From an uncultured Oscillospiraceae bacterium (GTDB lineage Bacteria > Bacillota > Clostridia > Oscillospirales > Acutalibacteraceae): a DNA stretch of 64,000 nucleotides. A model generated the notes under the pieces. That model saw only the letters and a list, made by a program, of their open reading frames with translations. It was not told where the DNA came from and ran no database searches. The stretch is taken from NCBI GenBank assembly GCA_910587995.1, contig CAJUNS010000001.1, positions 62,001 through 126,000 of the forward strand, written 5' to 3'. The position numbers and the translations under genes are program-made. Below, piece after piece: positions 17,315-26,727 of this stretch (the first letter of the stretch is position 1; each line of letters starts with the position of its first letter).

Positions 17315-19540
17315 ATGGCAAAAAGAGAAAGAAAAGCTCCTAAGGGCCCCAAGGCAAAGGGATATATTGCCGGGGCCGGGGAGATTGTGGAGCAGGAGGT
17401 CGGCGACACCCTGCGGAAAAATTTTATGCCCTACGCCATGAGCGTCATTTTGAGCCGTGCTCTGCCGGAGATTGATGGGCTGAAGCCCTCCCAGCGCAAG
17501 CTGCTGTACACCATGTACAAAATGGGCCTGCTCACCTCTGGGCGCACCAAAAGCGCCAACATTGTGGGCCAAACCATGAAGCTGAATCCCCATGGCGACG
17601 GTCCCATTTATGACGCGATGGTGCGCCTCTCCCGGGGCTATGAGGCTTTGCTGCACCCCTATGTGGACAGCAAGGGCAACTTCGGCAAGGCCTACTCCCG
17701 GGACATGGCCTGGGCCGCCTCCCGCTACACGGAGGCCAAGCTGGACGGCATCTGCCGGGAGCTTTTCGGGGACATCGACAAGGACACCGTGGACTTTGTG
17801 GACAACTATGACAGTACCATGAAGGAGCCCGTGCTGCTGCCCACCTCTTTTCCCAGCATTTTGGTCAACCCCACCACCGGCATTGCCGTGGGCATGGCCT
17901 GCAACATCTGCTCCTTCAATTTGGCCGAGGTCTGCCGCACCGCCGTGGCTCTGATGCGGGACCCCCAGGCGGACCTGTTCCAAACCCTACAGGCTCCGGA
18001 CTTTCCTGGCGGGGGGCAGCTGATCTTCGACCGGGCGCAGATGGAAAAGATTTACCACACCGGCCGGGGCAGCTTCCGGGTCCGCAGTAAGTACAGCTTT
18101 GATAAGGCCGCCAATTGCATTGACGTCACACAGATTCCTCCTTCCACCACAGTGGAAGTGATTGTGGAAAAAATCATCGAGCTGGCCAAACAGAACAAGC
18201 TGCGGGAAGTCGCCGATGTGCGGGACGAGACGGACCTGGAGGGCCTGAAAATCACCATTGACCTGAAGCGGGGCGTAGACCCAGACAAGCTCATGGCTAA
18301 ACTCTTCAAGCTTACCACCCTGGAGGACAGCTTTGCCTGCAATTTCAATGTGTTGGTAGGCGGCGCGCCCCGGGTCATGGGCATTCGGGAGCTGCTGGAA
18401 GAGTGGACCGCCTTCCGGGTGGAGTGCATCCGCCGCCGCACCTACTTCGACCTGACCAAAAAGCGGGAAAAGCTTCACCTGCTGCGAGGCTTACAGGCCA
18501 TTTTGCTGGACATTGACAAGGCCATTCACATTGTACGGGAGACCGCCGAAGAGGCTGAGGTGGTTCCCAACCTGATGATCGGCTTTGGCATTGACGAGAC
18601 CCAGGCGGAGTATGTGGCCGAAATCCGCCTGCGGCATCTGAACCGGGAATACATCCTCAAGCGTACGGATGAGATTAACCAGCTGCTGGGGGATATTGAA
18701 GAATTGGAAGGCATTTTGGCCTCTAAGTCTAAAATCCAAACTCTTATCATTCATGAATTGGAGGATGTGGCTAAAAAGTACGGCCAGCCTCGCCGCACAA
18801 TCCTTCTTTATGCGGATGAAATCTCCGATGTTGCCATCGTTGAGGAGGCTCCGGACTACCCGGTGCATTTATTCTTCACCCAGGAGGGGTATTTCAAAAA
18901 AATTACGCCCCAATCTCTGCGGATGAGCGGTGAGCAAAAATTGAAGGAAGGGGATGCCCTGGCCCAAACCGCTGAGGCCAGCAACAACACCGAGCTGTTG
19001 TTCTTCTCGGACCGCTGCCAGGTCTATAAGCAGCGGGGTGCTGACTTCGATGATGGCAAGGCCAGTGTGCTGGGGGACTATATCCCCGCCAAAGTGCAGA
19101 TGGAAGAGGGCGAACGGGCCATTTACATGGCCTACACCCAGGACTTCTCCGGCTACCTGCTCTTCGTCTTTGAAAACGGCAAAGCCGCCAAGGTGGACAT
19201 GAGCGCCTACCAGACTAAAACCAACCGGAAAAAGCTGATCAGCGCTTACAGCGATAAGTCTCCAATTGTGGCTGTCATTCAACTGTTTGAGGACGCGGAA
19301 GTCCTTCTGACCGCCAGCTCGGGACGGATGCTTCTCTTCCACACAGGGCTGATTGCCTCCAAATCCACCAAAAACACCCAGGGCGTTCAGGCCATGAGCT
19401 TGAAAAAGGGCCAGCGGGTTTTGTCCGCTGCTCTCTATCAAGAGGGCCAGCTGCAAAATCCAGCCCGCTACAAGAAAAAGCTCCCCGCTCTGGGCTCACT
19501 GCCAGATGACAGCGAGACTGGGCAGCAGTTAGAGATATGA
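17315..19540 (+). CDS. Type IIA DNA topoisomerase, cleavage (A) subunit, divergent ParC/GyrA-like
   Basis: 741-residue A subunit that cuts and rejoins DNA through Tyr138 in AASRYTEAKL. The winged-helix/breakage region shows the quinolone-region motif LNPHGDGPIYDAMVRLSRG, then NYDSTMKEPVLLPTSFPSIL and GIAVGMACNICSFNL. The coiled-coil tower and a beta-propeller-like C-terminal region (SGYLLFVFENGKAAKVDMS) follow. It lacks a clear GyrA-box, in keeping with ParC-like decatenase function. Ribosome site AGCAGGTGA precedes ATG 17315. The gap before it (17118-17314) holds no gene. Converges on ypeB with a shared terminator. Confidence 0.88.
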   Translation: MAKRERKAPKGPKAKGYIAGAGEIVEQEVGDTLRKNFMPYAMSVILSRALPEIDGLKPSQRKLLYTMYKMGLLTSGRTKSANIVGQTMKLNPHGDGPIYDAMVRLSRGYEALLHPYVDSKGNFGKAYSRDMAWAASRYTEAKLDGICRELFGDIDKDTVDFVDNYDSTMKEPVLLPTSFPSILVNPTTGIAVGMACNICSFNLAEVCRTAVALMRDPQADLFQTLQAPDFPGGGQLIFDRAQMEKIYHTGRGSFRVRSKYSFDKAANCIDVTQIPPSTTVEVIVEKIIELAKQNKLREVADVRDETDLEGLKITIDLKRGVDPDKLMAKLFKLTTLEDSFACNFNVLVGGAPRVMGIRELLEEWTAFRVECIRRRTYFDLTKKREKLHLLRGLQAILLDIDKAIHIVRETAEEAEVVPNLMIGFGIDETQAEYVAEIRLRHLNREYILKRTDEINQLLGDIEELEGILASKSKIQTLIIHELEDVAKKYGQPRRTILLYADEISDVAIVEEAPDYPVHLFFTQEGYFKKITPQSLRMSGEQKLKEGDALAQTAEASNNTELLFFSDRCQVYKQRGADFDDGKASVLGDYIPAKVQMEEGERAIYMAYTQDFSGYLLFVFENGKAAKVDMSAYQTKTNRKKLISAYSDKSPIVAVIQLFEDAEVLLTASSGRMLLFHTGLIASKSTKNTQGVQAMSLKKGQRVLSAALYQEGQLQNPARYKKKLPALGSLPDDSETGQQLEI

Positions 19541-19558
19541 CCTTCTTACTTCATAGGG

Positions 19559-19592
19559 AAAGAGCCGCCAGTGTTATCTGGCGGCTCTTCTT
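19559..19592. terminator. Bidirectional terminator between topoisomerase A gene and ypeB
   Basis: AAGAGCCGCCAG, loop TGTTAT, CTGGCGGCTCTT: a perfect 12-base-pair stem flanked by A- and T-rich sequence on both sides, located between convergent genes. Confidence 0.88.
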
Positions 19593-20949
19593 AATTGACC
19601 AAAATCCCCTGTTCATCTCGCTGGACCAAAAAAAGTTGTTCCTCCCGCCCTGTCGTGGCGTTCACATAACTGAGTACCTCCCGCCCATCCGCAGAAGTAC
19701 AGTGATACTCCCAGCACAGCAGCTCATCCAGGCCCGGTGTAGGAATCAACGCCAGAGAGGCGGACTCTACCGCCAGACGCGGATTAATGGCCCCTGCGCC
19801 TTCTTCCTGGGTCAGGCTGGGGCCTTTCAGCTGCCGTGCCTGGTGATTCATCCAATAGCCGGAAGCGTCCACCTCCACAGCTCCCCCCTCTTCCAGCTCA
19901 ATGGTCACCTTCACCAAGTCCGGGTAGCAAATTACCTCCTGGCCATCGGGCGTTTGGTACAGGCTGTGAAAATTGATGGCGCAAAGATTGTCCGTCATGA
20001 TATAGTAGCTCTCCCGCAGCTGAGAAAATCCCCAGCGGCTCAAATGTGTCTGGGCCGCTTCCAGAGCCGCCGGATAGGCCAGCTTTTTGCTCCCAGCTTG
20101 AGATGCCTGCTTATAATACACCAGGCGCCCTCCCTGTTTGCTGAGACTTAACATAGCGCTTCCACACCGGAATTGGTAGACAGGGAGCTGGCTTCCGCCC
20201 TCCGCCACAAACTCTAACTTCTCTTTGGGTACCTCTAAAATATGCGCCGCCTGCTCCTGGGCGGCTTCCTGGGTCACGCCCTCCACGGCCGCCAATGCAA
20301 CAGGCTTCCGCTGAGAGATATGATCGGAAAATGGGCCATCATAAAGGAGCGTGGGGAAGTGGGTGAATTCCTGGGCCACTTGGTCCACGTCGTCATCCAG
20401 CACTGGAATTGCCTCAATGGCCTCCACATTGTTCAGAAGGCTCTCTGCTTGGGCAATATCCGCCTGTTCCGCTGTAAGGCGGGCCTGAATGCCATTCAGC
20501 GCTTCGGCCAGCTTCCGCGCGTACTGGCGGAGCGAGGAAATATTATCCGTCATGTTGGAACCCGTTGGCTTATTTTCTCCTTCCCGGTTCATGGCAAGGG
20601 CATAATCCCCCACTTGCGAGAGGAACCGGCTAATCCGCTCTGTCTTTTCTTGTGAAAAAGGCAGTACTGCCATGGCGGCCTTTGCGCCTCCGCTCTGCTC
20701 CAACAGTTTCGCCGTAACCTCGCTTTGAGTTTGCCCAGTCCCGGTAAAAAGCGCTTTCTCCAAGGTCTGGTCCATGCCGCTCACATAGCCCGTCATGTCT
20801 CCCAAAGCCCGGCGATAGACATATTCCAGGTCTCTTTGGCTAGCTTTTTGGGTTAGGTGGGCATCCAGCCAAAAGCCGGCCAGCAGGGCCACACAAGCTC
20901 CCAGAAGAGCCCGCCGCCGTATTCTACTTCTTCGTTTCACGGATTTCAC
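19591..20949 (-). CDS. ypeB: Spore germination protein YpeB
   Basis: YpeB is an inner-spore-membrane protein needed for assembly and activity of the cortex-lytic enzyme SleB. The 452-residue product starts with a basic segment and one transmembrane span (RRALLGACVALLAGFWLDA). It continues with a helical domain rich in QxxL repeats and, in the second half, PepSY-like repeats (REVLSYVNATTGREEQLFLV). Length and architecture fit YpeB. No sleB is adjacent in the window, unlike Bacillus where sleB-ypeB form an operon. The upstream gap 20950-21098 contains the terminator of the SLH gene and a weak sigma-G-like GTATG/CACTATA pair with a long 19-base spacer. Confidence 0.88.
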   Translation of the reverse strand: MKSVKRRSRIRRRALLGACVALLAGFWLDAHLTQKASQRDLEYVYRRALGDMTGYVSGMDQTLEKALFTGTGQTQSEVTAKLLEQSGGAKAAMAVLPFSQEKTERISRFLSQVGDYALAMNREGENKPTGSNMTDNISSLRQYARKLAEALNGIQARLTAEQADIAQAESLLNNVEAIEAIPVLDDDVDQVAQEFTHFPTLLYDGPFSDHISQRKPVALAAVEGVTQEAAQEQAAHILEVPKEKLEFVAEGGSQLPVYQFRCGSAMLSLSKQGGRLVYYKQASQAGSKKLAYPAALEAAQTHLSRWGFSQLRESYYIMTDNLCAINFHSLYQTPDGQEVICYPDLVKVTIELEEGGAVEVDASGYWMNHQARQLKGPSLTQEEGAGAINPRLAVESASLALIPTPGLDELLCWEYHCTSADGREVLSYVNATTGREEQLFLVQRDEQGILVN

Positions 20950-21031
20950 CTCGTTCTTCCCTGTATGTCTTCAGACTGCTTTGCCTATAGTGTTCCAGAT
21001 TTCCCACCAGTCATACAGAAAAAAAGAAAGC

Positions 21032-21056
21032 AAAAAGGGCGGATAAACCGCCCTTC
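21032..21056 (-). terminator. Terminator of the SLH protein gene
   Basis: On the minus strand AGAAGGGCGG, loop TTTAT, CCGCCCTTTTTG: an eight-base-pair GC stem followed by a run of T, about 45 bases after the stop at 21099. Confidence 0.85.
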
Positions 21057-21098
21057 TCGCTTTATGGGGTAATCATAAAATTTAGGTGAGTTGAAACC

Positions 21099-24000
21099 TT
21101 ATTCAGTAGCTTCCGAATTCTCACCGTTGTTATCGGGAGTCTCGTCGGGCTCGGGAGTCTGGTCCGGATCAGGAGTGGCATCGGGATCGGGAGTCGCATC
21201 GGGATCAGGAGTTTCGTCCGGATCAGGAGTGGCATCGGGATCGGGTGTCTCGTCCGGGTCAGGAGTCTCATCCGGGTCAGGGGTCGGCTCGGGAGCAGGC
21301 TCATTGCCCTTGCCATCAACGAAGTAGCGAACCAGGATGCACGCACCCTCGGCACGGGTCAGGTCACGCTTGGGAGCAAAGGTATTGTTGCTCGCGTCGC
21401 CCTGCATGATGCCAGCCTCAACAACGGCATTCACGCCAGCGATAGCCCAGCCAGCGATCTGACCATTGTCAGAGAAGGAAGTGGCTTCCGTGTTCTCCAG
21501 GCTCAGACCAGCCACACGGGCCATGGTCAGAGCAGCTTCCTGACGGTTGATTGCACCGTTGGGATTGAACTTGCCATCGTTACCGATCATGATTTCCTTC
21601 TCGAAGGCATACTGAACGGCAGCGGAAACAGCGGCGTTGTTCATAGCGGTCACATCAGCGAAGTCGCAAGTGGGATACTCATCGATCAGCTTCTGATCCA
21701 GCTCGGCAGCGGTGCCGGTCTCACCCTCAGCGCGCAGGCCAGCACGGGCAACAACCAGTGCGAACTCATAGCGCTTCATGGTCTTGTTGGGGTAGAACAT
21801 GTTGTCGGGACCACCCTGCATCAGACCATTCTCGAGAGCCTTGATCACTTCTTCACGCATGCTGCTGTGGACATCGTCGATATCCTTAGGCAGAGTGCTG
21901 GGCTCGGGAGAGGTGGTGGGCTCGGGAGAGGTGGTAGGCTCGGTGCTCGGGGTGGGAGTGGGCTCAATTACATCAGCGGACAGAGTGTAGGTAACCTCAG
22001 CGCCGCCATCTTCGGGAGCCACAACGATGGTGATGGGGTTCTCCAGGTTGTAGGTCCGATCCTCGTTGGGATCATAGGGATCACCAGCAACGGAAACGAT
22101 CTTGGCCATCTCGGAAACCGCGATGGACAGGCGAACCGCGCTCATGATGGTGCCTTCGGGCATGTTAACAGTGATGTTGGTGCCATCAATCACGGCCTCG
22201 GTCTCATCGACCAGTACGCGGGTAACAGCAGCCTCAGAGCTGGCAGCACGAACCTGGACTTCCAGCTTGTAGGTGTTCAGGTTGTTGCGGGCCTCAGGAT
22301 AGACACGGAGCTCGGCCTCGTGAGCCTTGATCAGACCCCACTGGGGATTGATGAAAGCGTCGTTTACGCCATTGCCCATGCCGGTAATCTGAGTCTCGCT
22401 ACCGGTGTTAGCATTGCGGACATAGAGCTCGCCGCCCTTGACAAAGTAGGTCAGAGGCTCGCTGTTCATAGCGAACAGGTCCTGCTGCTGCTGAACCAGA
22501 TCGGGAAGATCAAAGTTCTTCTTGTCGAAAGCAGTGTTCTGAGTACGGAAACCGAAAGCGGAGTCGCGCAGGGCATCAACCAGGACAGCGCCGTTGGAAG
22601 CGGTGAAGTCCAGAGTGAAGTCAGCGGAATCGTCGGAACGGTTGCCGATCCAGTTGTAGCTATAGGGAACGCTGATGGTAACGGTCTTGCGGCTCTGGTT
22701 CACAGAAGCCTGCACAGCGTTCTTCGCGTCAGAAGCCTTCACGCTGCTCAGCTGATCCGCAGTCTTGTCGGCCACGCGGCGCACGGTGATGTAGTAGATG
22801 GCGTCGGGCTCGTCAGTGGTGGGGTCAAAGTCAGGAGCAAGAGCGGTCTTGGGGCTGAAGGCATACAGGATGTTCGTATCGCTCACATTGGCGGCGATGA
22901 ACTGGGTGCCGTTCCAAGCCTTCAGATCGGTAGCAGTGAAGGTGAAGCCCACGCTCTGCTTATTCTGAGTCAGAGTGCTCAGAGCCAGGCCAGTAGCAGC
23001 AGTGGTCAAATCAGCCTTGCGGTAAATCGCGGTGTCATCGTCGTTGGGGGTCACACTTGTGAAGACCAGGGTATCGAACGCAGCCGGATCCAGGAAGTTC
23101 TCGGGAGCTTCAATTACAATAGCCTTGGCCTTGCTGTTGTTGGGAACCGCAGCCTCGCTGGCCTTGTAGGTGTTCTTCTCGTTGACAGCGCCAACGTACT
23201 GGGCGTTGTCATAGTTGATCATGCCCGGGTTGGTAGCGGCTTCAGCAATGCCGTAGGGGTTGGCCCAGGAATTAGCAGCGGCCGCACCGGCGATAGCGGT
23301 AGCAATGCCGCCATAAAGGGTGGTGCCATTGGCCTTCACGATGATAGCGTTCTCTACGGTGTTGCCGCCATAGATCAGGTCCTCATCCACTGCGTTGGTG
23401 GCGTCACCGAAGGTCAGAGAAGCCTTGTCTTCCACAGTGGAGGAAGTAGTGCCAGCCTTGGTGAAGGAAATGGTGTAGGTCTTGGAGGGCACATTGGCCA
23501 CAGGACGGCCATTCTTCACGGTGAAGTACAGCATGGACTCGATGGGATCATCGTCCACACCCTGTACGGTGTTCTTGTTCTTGAAGGTATAGTTGGCATT
23601 CCACCAGGAACCCAGGGTGGTAACGCCCTCTTCCAGCTCGGTGTACTTGCCACCGGCAGGATAGGTGCCGTTGTAACCGTCAGCGCCCCACTCGGACTGA
23701 CCAACCTGAGCGGTGGTCTTGCCGTTCAGAGTGCCGCCGGGGGTAACCACAATGCCCTTGGGGCCATTCACGACCAGGTAAGAACCGGCCAGAGTGGAGT
23801 TCAGGACCTTTGCAGTCTCAGCAGGCGTGGCCAGAGTGGTCAACGCCAGGGTCTGAGCCAGGGACTCAGCAGTGGTCAGCCAAGTGCCCAGGCCATTATT
23901 AACCAGTGTCTGCATGTCGAAGCCAGCCCCACCGGTGAAGGTGATGGTGGCCACCGTATCGGTGCCAGCCTTAAGGTCGGTAGCAACCGCGTCAGTAGCC

Positions 24001-26264
24001 GCAGTTGCATTCACAACTGTGCCAGTGGCAACCACATAAGTGCCGTTGGCAGTCTTCCAAGTAGTGATCGTGGAATCCGTCTCCGTGGCAAAAGTCAGAG
24101 AAGCGGACAGTTCGATGGTAGCATCGGTGCGCTTCAGGCTCAGAGTGATGGTACGAGTACCAGCAGCAGTGAGAATATCGTCGGTCAGAGTCGCGTCACC
24201 AGTGATCAGGTCGGAATAGTGCTGGCCAATGGAGGTGGCAAGCGCAGCGGCATCCGCAAAGGTCAGAGCCGCAGTAATGCCGTCATCGCCAGCGCCGGTA
24301 GCGGCTTTAACCGTAGTGGTCATGCCAGTAGCGGTGGGAGTGCCAGTAACAACAACCGGACGAGCAGGAGTAGTCACCACGCTGGTGCTATCATACATGC
24401 TAGCAGGCAGCTCGAACTTCCAGTTGTTGTTGGTGGTGCTGTAGGTAGCGTCGTAACGGTCGAACTTCTTCTCCTTGGCGTTCCAGGTGTACAGGAACAC
24501 GCCGCGGGTCTTGTCGGTCTGGCTAAAGATCTCCACGCCCATGTTCTGGTTGGGCTTGTTGATCCGGATGGTGTAATCCTTAGACTGAGTGCCGTTGGAA
24601 ACGCGCAGAACAAACTCGTGGCCCTCAGTGTTGATGTTGGTGATAGAAGCCGAGCCGCTGGGCTTGGTGATGCGTCTGGCGGCGAGATTGTAGTTCATGA
24701 CGTTGGCGATGGGGGTGACGGGGCTTACGGCCCAGTAGGTGTCAGAGCCAACCACGGAGGGGGCCTGAGCGGGAACCTCAACCTTGTCGCCAACTACCAG
24801 AGCGGAAATGCGGGCGGGATGCTGGCCGTCGCCGCTGGTGAACTTGAACTCGTTGTCCACGTCCACAACAACTACGTTTTTGCCATTCTCCTCAACGCTG
24901 ATGTCCTTGCCCTCTTTCCAGATGGCCTTGTAGCCGTTGAGCTGCAGCTCCAGGAGCTGGGGTTCGCCAACCACAGAAGGCTTCTCGGTGGGATCGAGAA
25001 CGATGCGGACATCCTTGTAGAACTCCTTGTCGTCGTTGTTATCCGCAGTGGGATTCACGTTGGCAGAGTTCTTCTCCATGTTGGCCTCGGTCTTGACAGA
25101 CAGGTAGGTATCATAGATGCCGCCAGTCTGAGCGTCAAAGACGAAGCTGTTCTTCATGGAAGCAACCGGCTCGTCCTCGCTCCCGGCATTGGCCAGAGCA
25201 TTATGGTTAGTGGCAGGAGCCCAAGGATCGGCATAAGAGCCGTCGGAAGTATGGGGATCCTCAACGCGGACCACGTTGGCGGGGGTGTCGAAGCCGATAA
25301 CGCCGTGAACATTGACGCCAGTCAGAACCCCACTGGGAACCGGCACCACATAGGTAACCGTGTTGTCATCCGCGTCAGTGTAAACGTTGTTGGCCTCGTA
25401 CTTAACCAGGCCGATGGTGACAGACACGTTCTCCAGTGCAGTCTCCTGCACGAAGTTTACGGTGTAGTTCTGGGTGCGGCCGTCACGGGCGGTTACAGTA
25501 ACCTGGCCCTGCTTGCTGGTGGTGTTGTAGCTGTAGCCCACCATGGAGTAGCTGGCGGTGGGACGGAACACCTGGCTGACGATCTGGTCGTCCGCAGCGG
25601 GAGTGCCGGGAAGAGCATTGCCGCCGAACGCGGTGCCAAAGCCAGCGTCCTCAGCGTCAAAGCCCAGGGGCAGAGTGACGGTGATGGTCTGGGTAGCCGG
25701 ATCGATGACGCCCTTGATGCCACGGAAGGCATAAGCGGTGCCGGTCAGCTGGAACGCAGTGTTGGCGCTCACAGAAGCAATGGTAATGTCATCGCTGGCA
25801 GCCTCGGTCTTAGCGGTGATGTCCAACTCGTAGGTGTACTCCTCGTAGTCTTCCTCACCCTTGGTGCCCTTGGTGAGGATGATCTCCACACCATAGGTAA
25901 TGGTCTGAGTGGCCTCATCGTACTCCTTGACGATTTCAGCCTCCTTGGTCAGGTCCAGACGGTAGAAAGGCAGAGTAACCTCTACATCTCTCAGCGTCTT
26001 CATCTTGGCGGTGTAGCCGCCAAAGGGAACCCAGGCCACAGACACAGTGGTGGCGTCCTCCACGGTAGCCGTGAAGTTGCCATCCTTGTACTGTGCATTA
26101 CGGTTGTTCACCGTAATGGTCGGCGCGGGCTTCTCAGGAGCCGGAGTCGGATCCGGTTCCGGAGTTGCATCCGTAGCCGCAGCACTGAGCGGAATCATTG
26201 CGACGACCATCAAGATGGCCAGGAGCATCGCAAGTGATTTCTTCAGAAACTTGCTTTTGTTCAT
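21099..26264 (-). CDS. Very large secreted SLH-domain (S-layer-like) protein
   Basis: 1721 residues with a Sec signal peptide (basic MNKSKFLKKS, hydrophobic LAMLLAILMVVAMI, cleavage near SAAA). A Pro/Asp/Glu linker follows, then a long Thr/Ala/Asp/Asn-rich beta region without recognised catalytic motifs, built from repeated segments with Ile/Val-Thr-Val strands. Another Pro-Thr-Ser linker comes before three SLH repeats at about 1455-1655 (MFYPNKTMKRYEFALVVARA, KFNPNGAINRQEAALTMARV, TFAPKRDLTRAEGACILVRY). A C-terminal DPDxTP repeat tail ends the protein. SLH domains bind pyruvylated secondary wall polymers. ATG 26264 has AGAGGG nine bases upstream. The dedicated promoter, terminator and uniform codon use suggest strong expression. 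Confidence 0.9.
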   Translation of the reverse strand: MNKSKFLKKSLAMLLAILMVVAMIPLSAAATDATPEPDPTPAPEKPAPTITVNNRNAQYKDGNFTATVEDATTVSVAWVPFGGYTAKMKTLRDVEVTLPFYRLDLTKEAEIVKEYDEATQTITYGVEIILTKGTKGEEDYEEYTYELDITAKTEAASDDITIASVSANTAFQLTGTAYAFRGIKGVIDPATQTITVTLPLGFDAEDAGFGTAFGGNALPGTPAADDQIVSQVFRPTASYSMVGYSYNTTSKQGQVTVTARDGRTQNYTVNFVQETALENVSVTIGLVKYEANNVYTDADDNTVTYVVPVPSGVLTGVNVHGVIGFDTPANVVRVEDPHTSDGSYADPWAPATNHNALANAGSEDEPVASMKNSFVFDAQTGGIYDTYLSVKTEANMEKNSANVNPTADNNDDKEFYKDVRIVLDPTEKPSVVGEPQLLELQLNGYKAIWKEGKDISVEENGKNVVVVDVDNEFKFTSGDGQHPARISALVVGDKVEVPAQAPSVVGSDTYWAVSPVTPIANVMNYNLAARRITKPSGSASITNINTEGHEFVLRVSNGTQSKDYTIRINKPNQNMGVEIFSQTDKTRGVFLYTWNAKEKKFDRYDATYSTTNNNWKFELPASMYDSTSVVTTPARPVVVTGTPTATGMTTTVKAATGAGDDGITAALTFADAAALATSIGQHYSDLITGDATLTDDILTAAGTRTITLSLKRTDATIELSASLTFATETDSTITTWKTANGTYVVATGTVVNATAATDAVATDLKAGTDTVATITFTGGAGFDMQTLVNNGLGTWLTTAESLAQTLALTTLATPAETAKVLNSTLAGSYLVVNGPKGIVVTPGGTLNGKTTAQVGQSEWGADGYNGTYPAGGKYTELEEGVTTLGSWWNANYTFKNKNTVQGVDDDPIESMLYFTVKNGRPVANVPSKTYTISFTKAGTTSSTVEDKASLTFGDATNAVDEDLIYGGNTVENAIIVKANGTTLYGGIATAIAGAAAANSWANPYGIAEAATNPGMINYDNAQYVGAVNEKNTYKASEAAVPNNSKAKAIVIEAPENFLDPAAFDTLVFTSVTPNDDDTAIYRKADLTTAATGLALSTLTQNKQSVGFTFTATDLKAWNGTQFIAANVSDTNILYAFSPKTALAPDFDPTTDEPDAIYYITVRRVADKTADQLSSVKASDAKNAVQASVNQSRKTVTISVPYSYNWIGNRSDDSADFTLDFTASNGAVLVDALRDSAFGFRTQNTAFDKKNFDLPDLVQQQQDLFAMNSEPLTYFVKGGELYVRNANTGSETQITGMGNGVNDAFINPQWGLIKAHEAELRVYPEARNNLNTYKLEVQVRAASSEAAVTRVLVDETEAVIDGTNITVNMPEGTIMSAVRLSIAVSEMAKIVSVAGDPYDPNEDRTYNLENPITIVVAPEDGGAEVTYTLSADVIEPTPTPSTEPTTSPEPTTSPEPSTLPKDIDDVHSSMREEVIKALENGLMQGGPDNMFYPNKTMKRYEFALVVARAGLRAEGETGTAAELDQKLIDEYPTCDFADVTAMNNAAVSAAVQYAFEKEIMIGNDGKFNPNGAINRQEAALTMARVAGLSLENTEATSFSDNGQIAGWAIAGVNAVVEAGIMQGDASNNTFAPKRDLTRAEGACILVRYFVDGKGNEPAPEPTPDPDETPDPDETPDPDATPDPDETPDPDATPDPDATPDPDQTPEPDETPDNNGENSEATE
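21135..21295 (-). repeat. Tandem DPDxTP-coding repeat at the SLH protein C-terminus
   Basis: An 18-base unit is repeated about eight times, coding for DPDETP or DPDATP hexapeptides just before the last 10-12 residues. Low complexity on DNA and protein level; likely to vary in copy number between strains. Such an acidic tail after the SLH anchor is unusual because SLH repeats are often terminal. Confidence 0.8.
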
Positions 26265-26332
26265 TGATTTCAACCCTCTTAAATTTTAGATTCTCGACCG
26301 GCCTGATATGCCGCCGAGTGGAAGTTGAGTAT

Positions 26333-26361
26333 ATTCTAACGCCTCCTGTCCGAAAATGCAA
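26333..26361 (-). promoter_or_regulatory. Promoter of the SLH protein gene
   Basis: Minus strand -35 TTGCAT (26356-26361), exactly 17 bases, -10 TAGAAT (26333-26338). The predicted start near 26326 gives a leader of about 60 bases to ATG 26264. A/T-rich tracts (runs of A on the minus strand) just upstream could act as an UP element. Confidence 0.75.
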
Positions 26362-26693
26362 GCCTTTTTTTCAACTTTTTTTCGCCTTTACATAATTTTT
26401 TGCTGTTCCGGGCAAACTATAGAATTTGGCGGTTTTCCGGGCTTTTTCGGCTCTTCGCTTGTCTATTTCACCCCAGCACCTTACTCTTTTACCACAGTTT
26501 ACACTGGCGAGCTCTGGTTTTATTGGTAAAATCTTCCAAGTTTTTTGGCCGCCCGCGCCGCCGGTTTCCCGTTTTTTCCTCCTCTCTTTTTTTTAACTTC
26601 TTTCGTTTCCGGCGAAATTCAGCCCGCTTTTTCGTGCGTCTGCCTCTATTTTAGCACAAAAAGCGCTCGGGCACAAGTCCTATAGTAACCGCG

Positions 26694-26723
26694 CTTGAAA
26701 ACCGGCAACTACCGGTTTTCAAG
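26694..26723. repeat. 12-bp perfect hairpin, copy 1 of two
   Basis: CTTGAAAACCGG, six-base loop, CCGGTTTTCAAG, then TGCGTC. A related copy at 31904-31933 has the same right arm and TGCGTT. Both sit five to ten bases beyond the stop of a minus-strand gene (26728 and 31943), so they could stabilise or terminate those transcripts, though there is no T-run. Confidence 0.7.
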
Positions 26724-26727
26724 TGCG

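Larger units (their letters stand above)
26265..26727. other. 463-base T/A-rich gap between SLH gene and MecA-like gene
   Basis: Contains the SLH promoter at 26333-26361 and the hairpin at 26694-26723. The rest (about 26380-26680) is T-rich on the plus strand with pyrimidine runs and no convincing gene, RNA family or repeat. Its composition is clearly more AT-rich than the flanking genes. Confidence 0.6.

Noticed and set aside
20986-21016. Sigma-G promoter of ypeB
   Set aside because: CACTATA and GTATG are present but the spacer is 19 bases and the -10 has a mismatch; too weak to list as a feature.
21867-26237. Open frame of 1456 codons on the plus strand opposite the SLH gene
   Set aside because: Its product is Gly/Val/Ser/Ala low-complexity, mirrors the strongly biased codons of the real gene, and has no ribosome site or domain. 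The minus-strand gene has signal peptide, SLH repeats, promoter and terminator.
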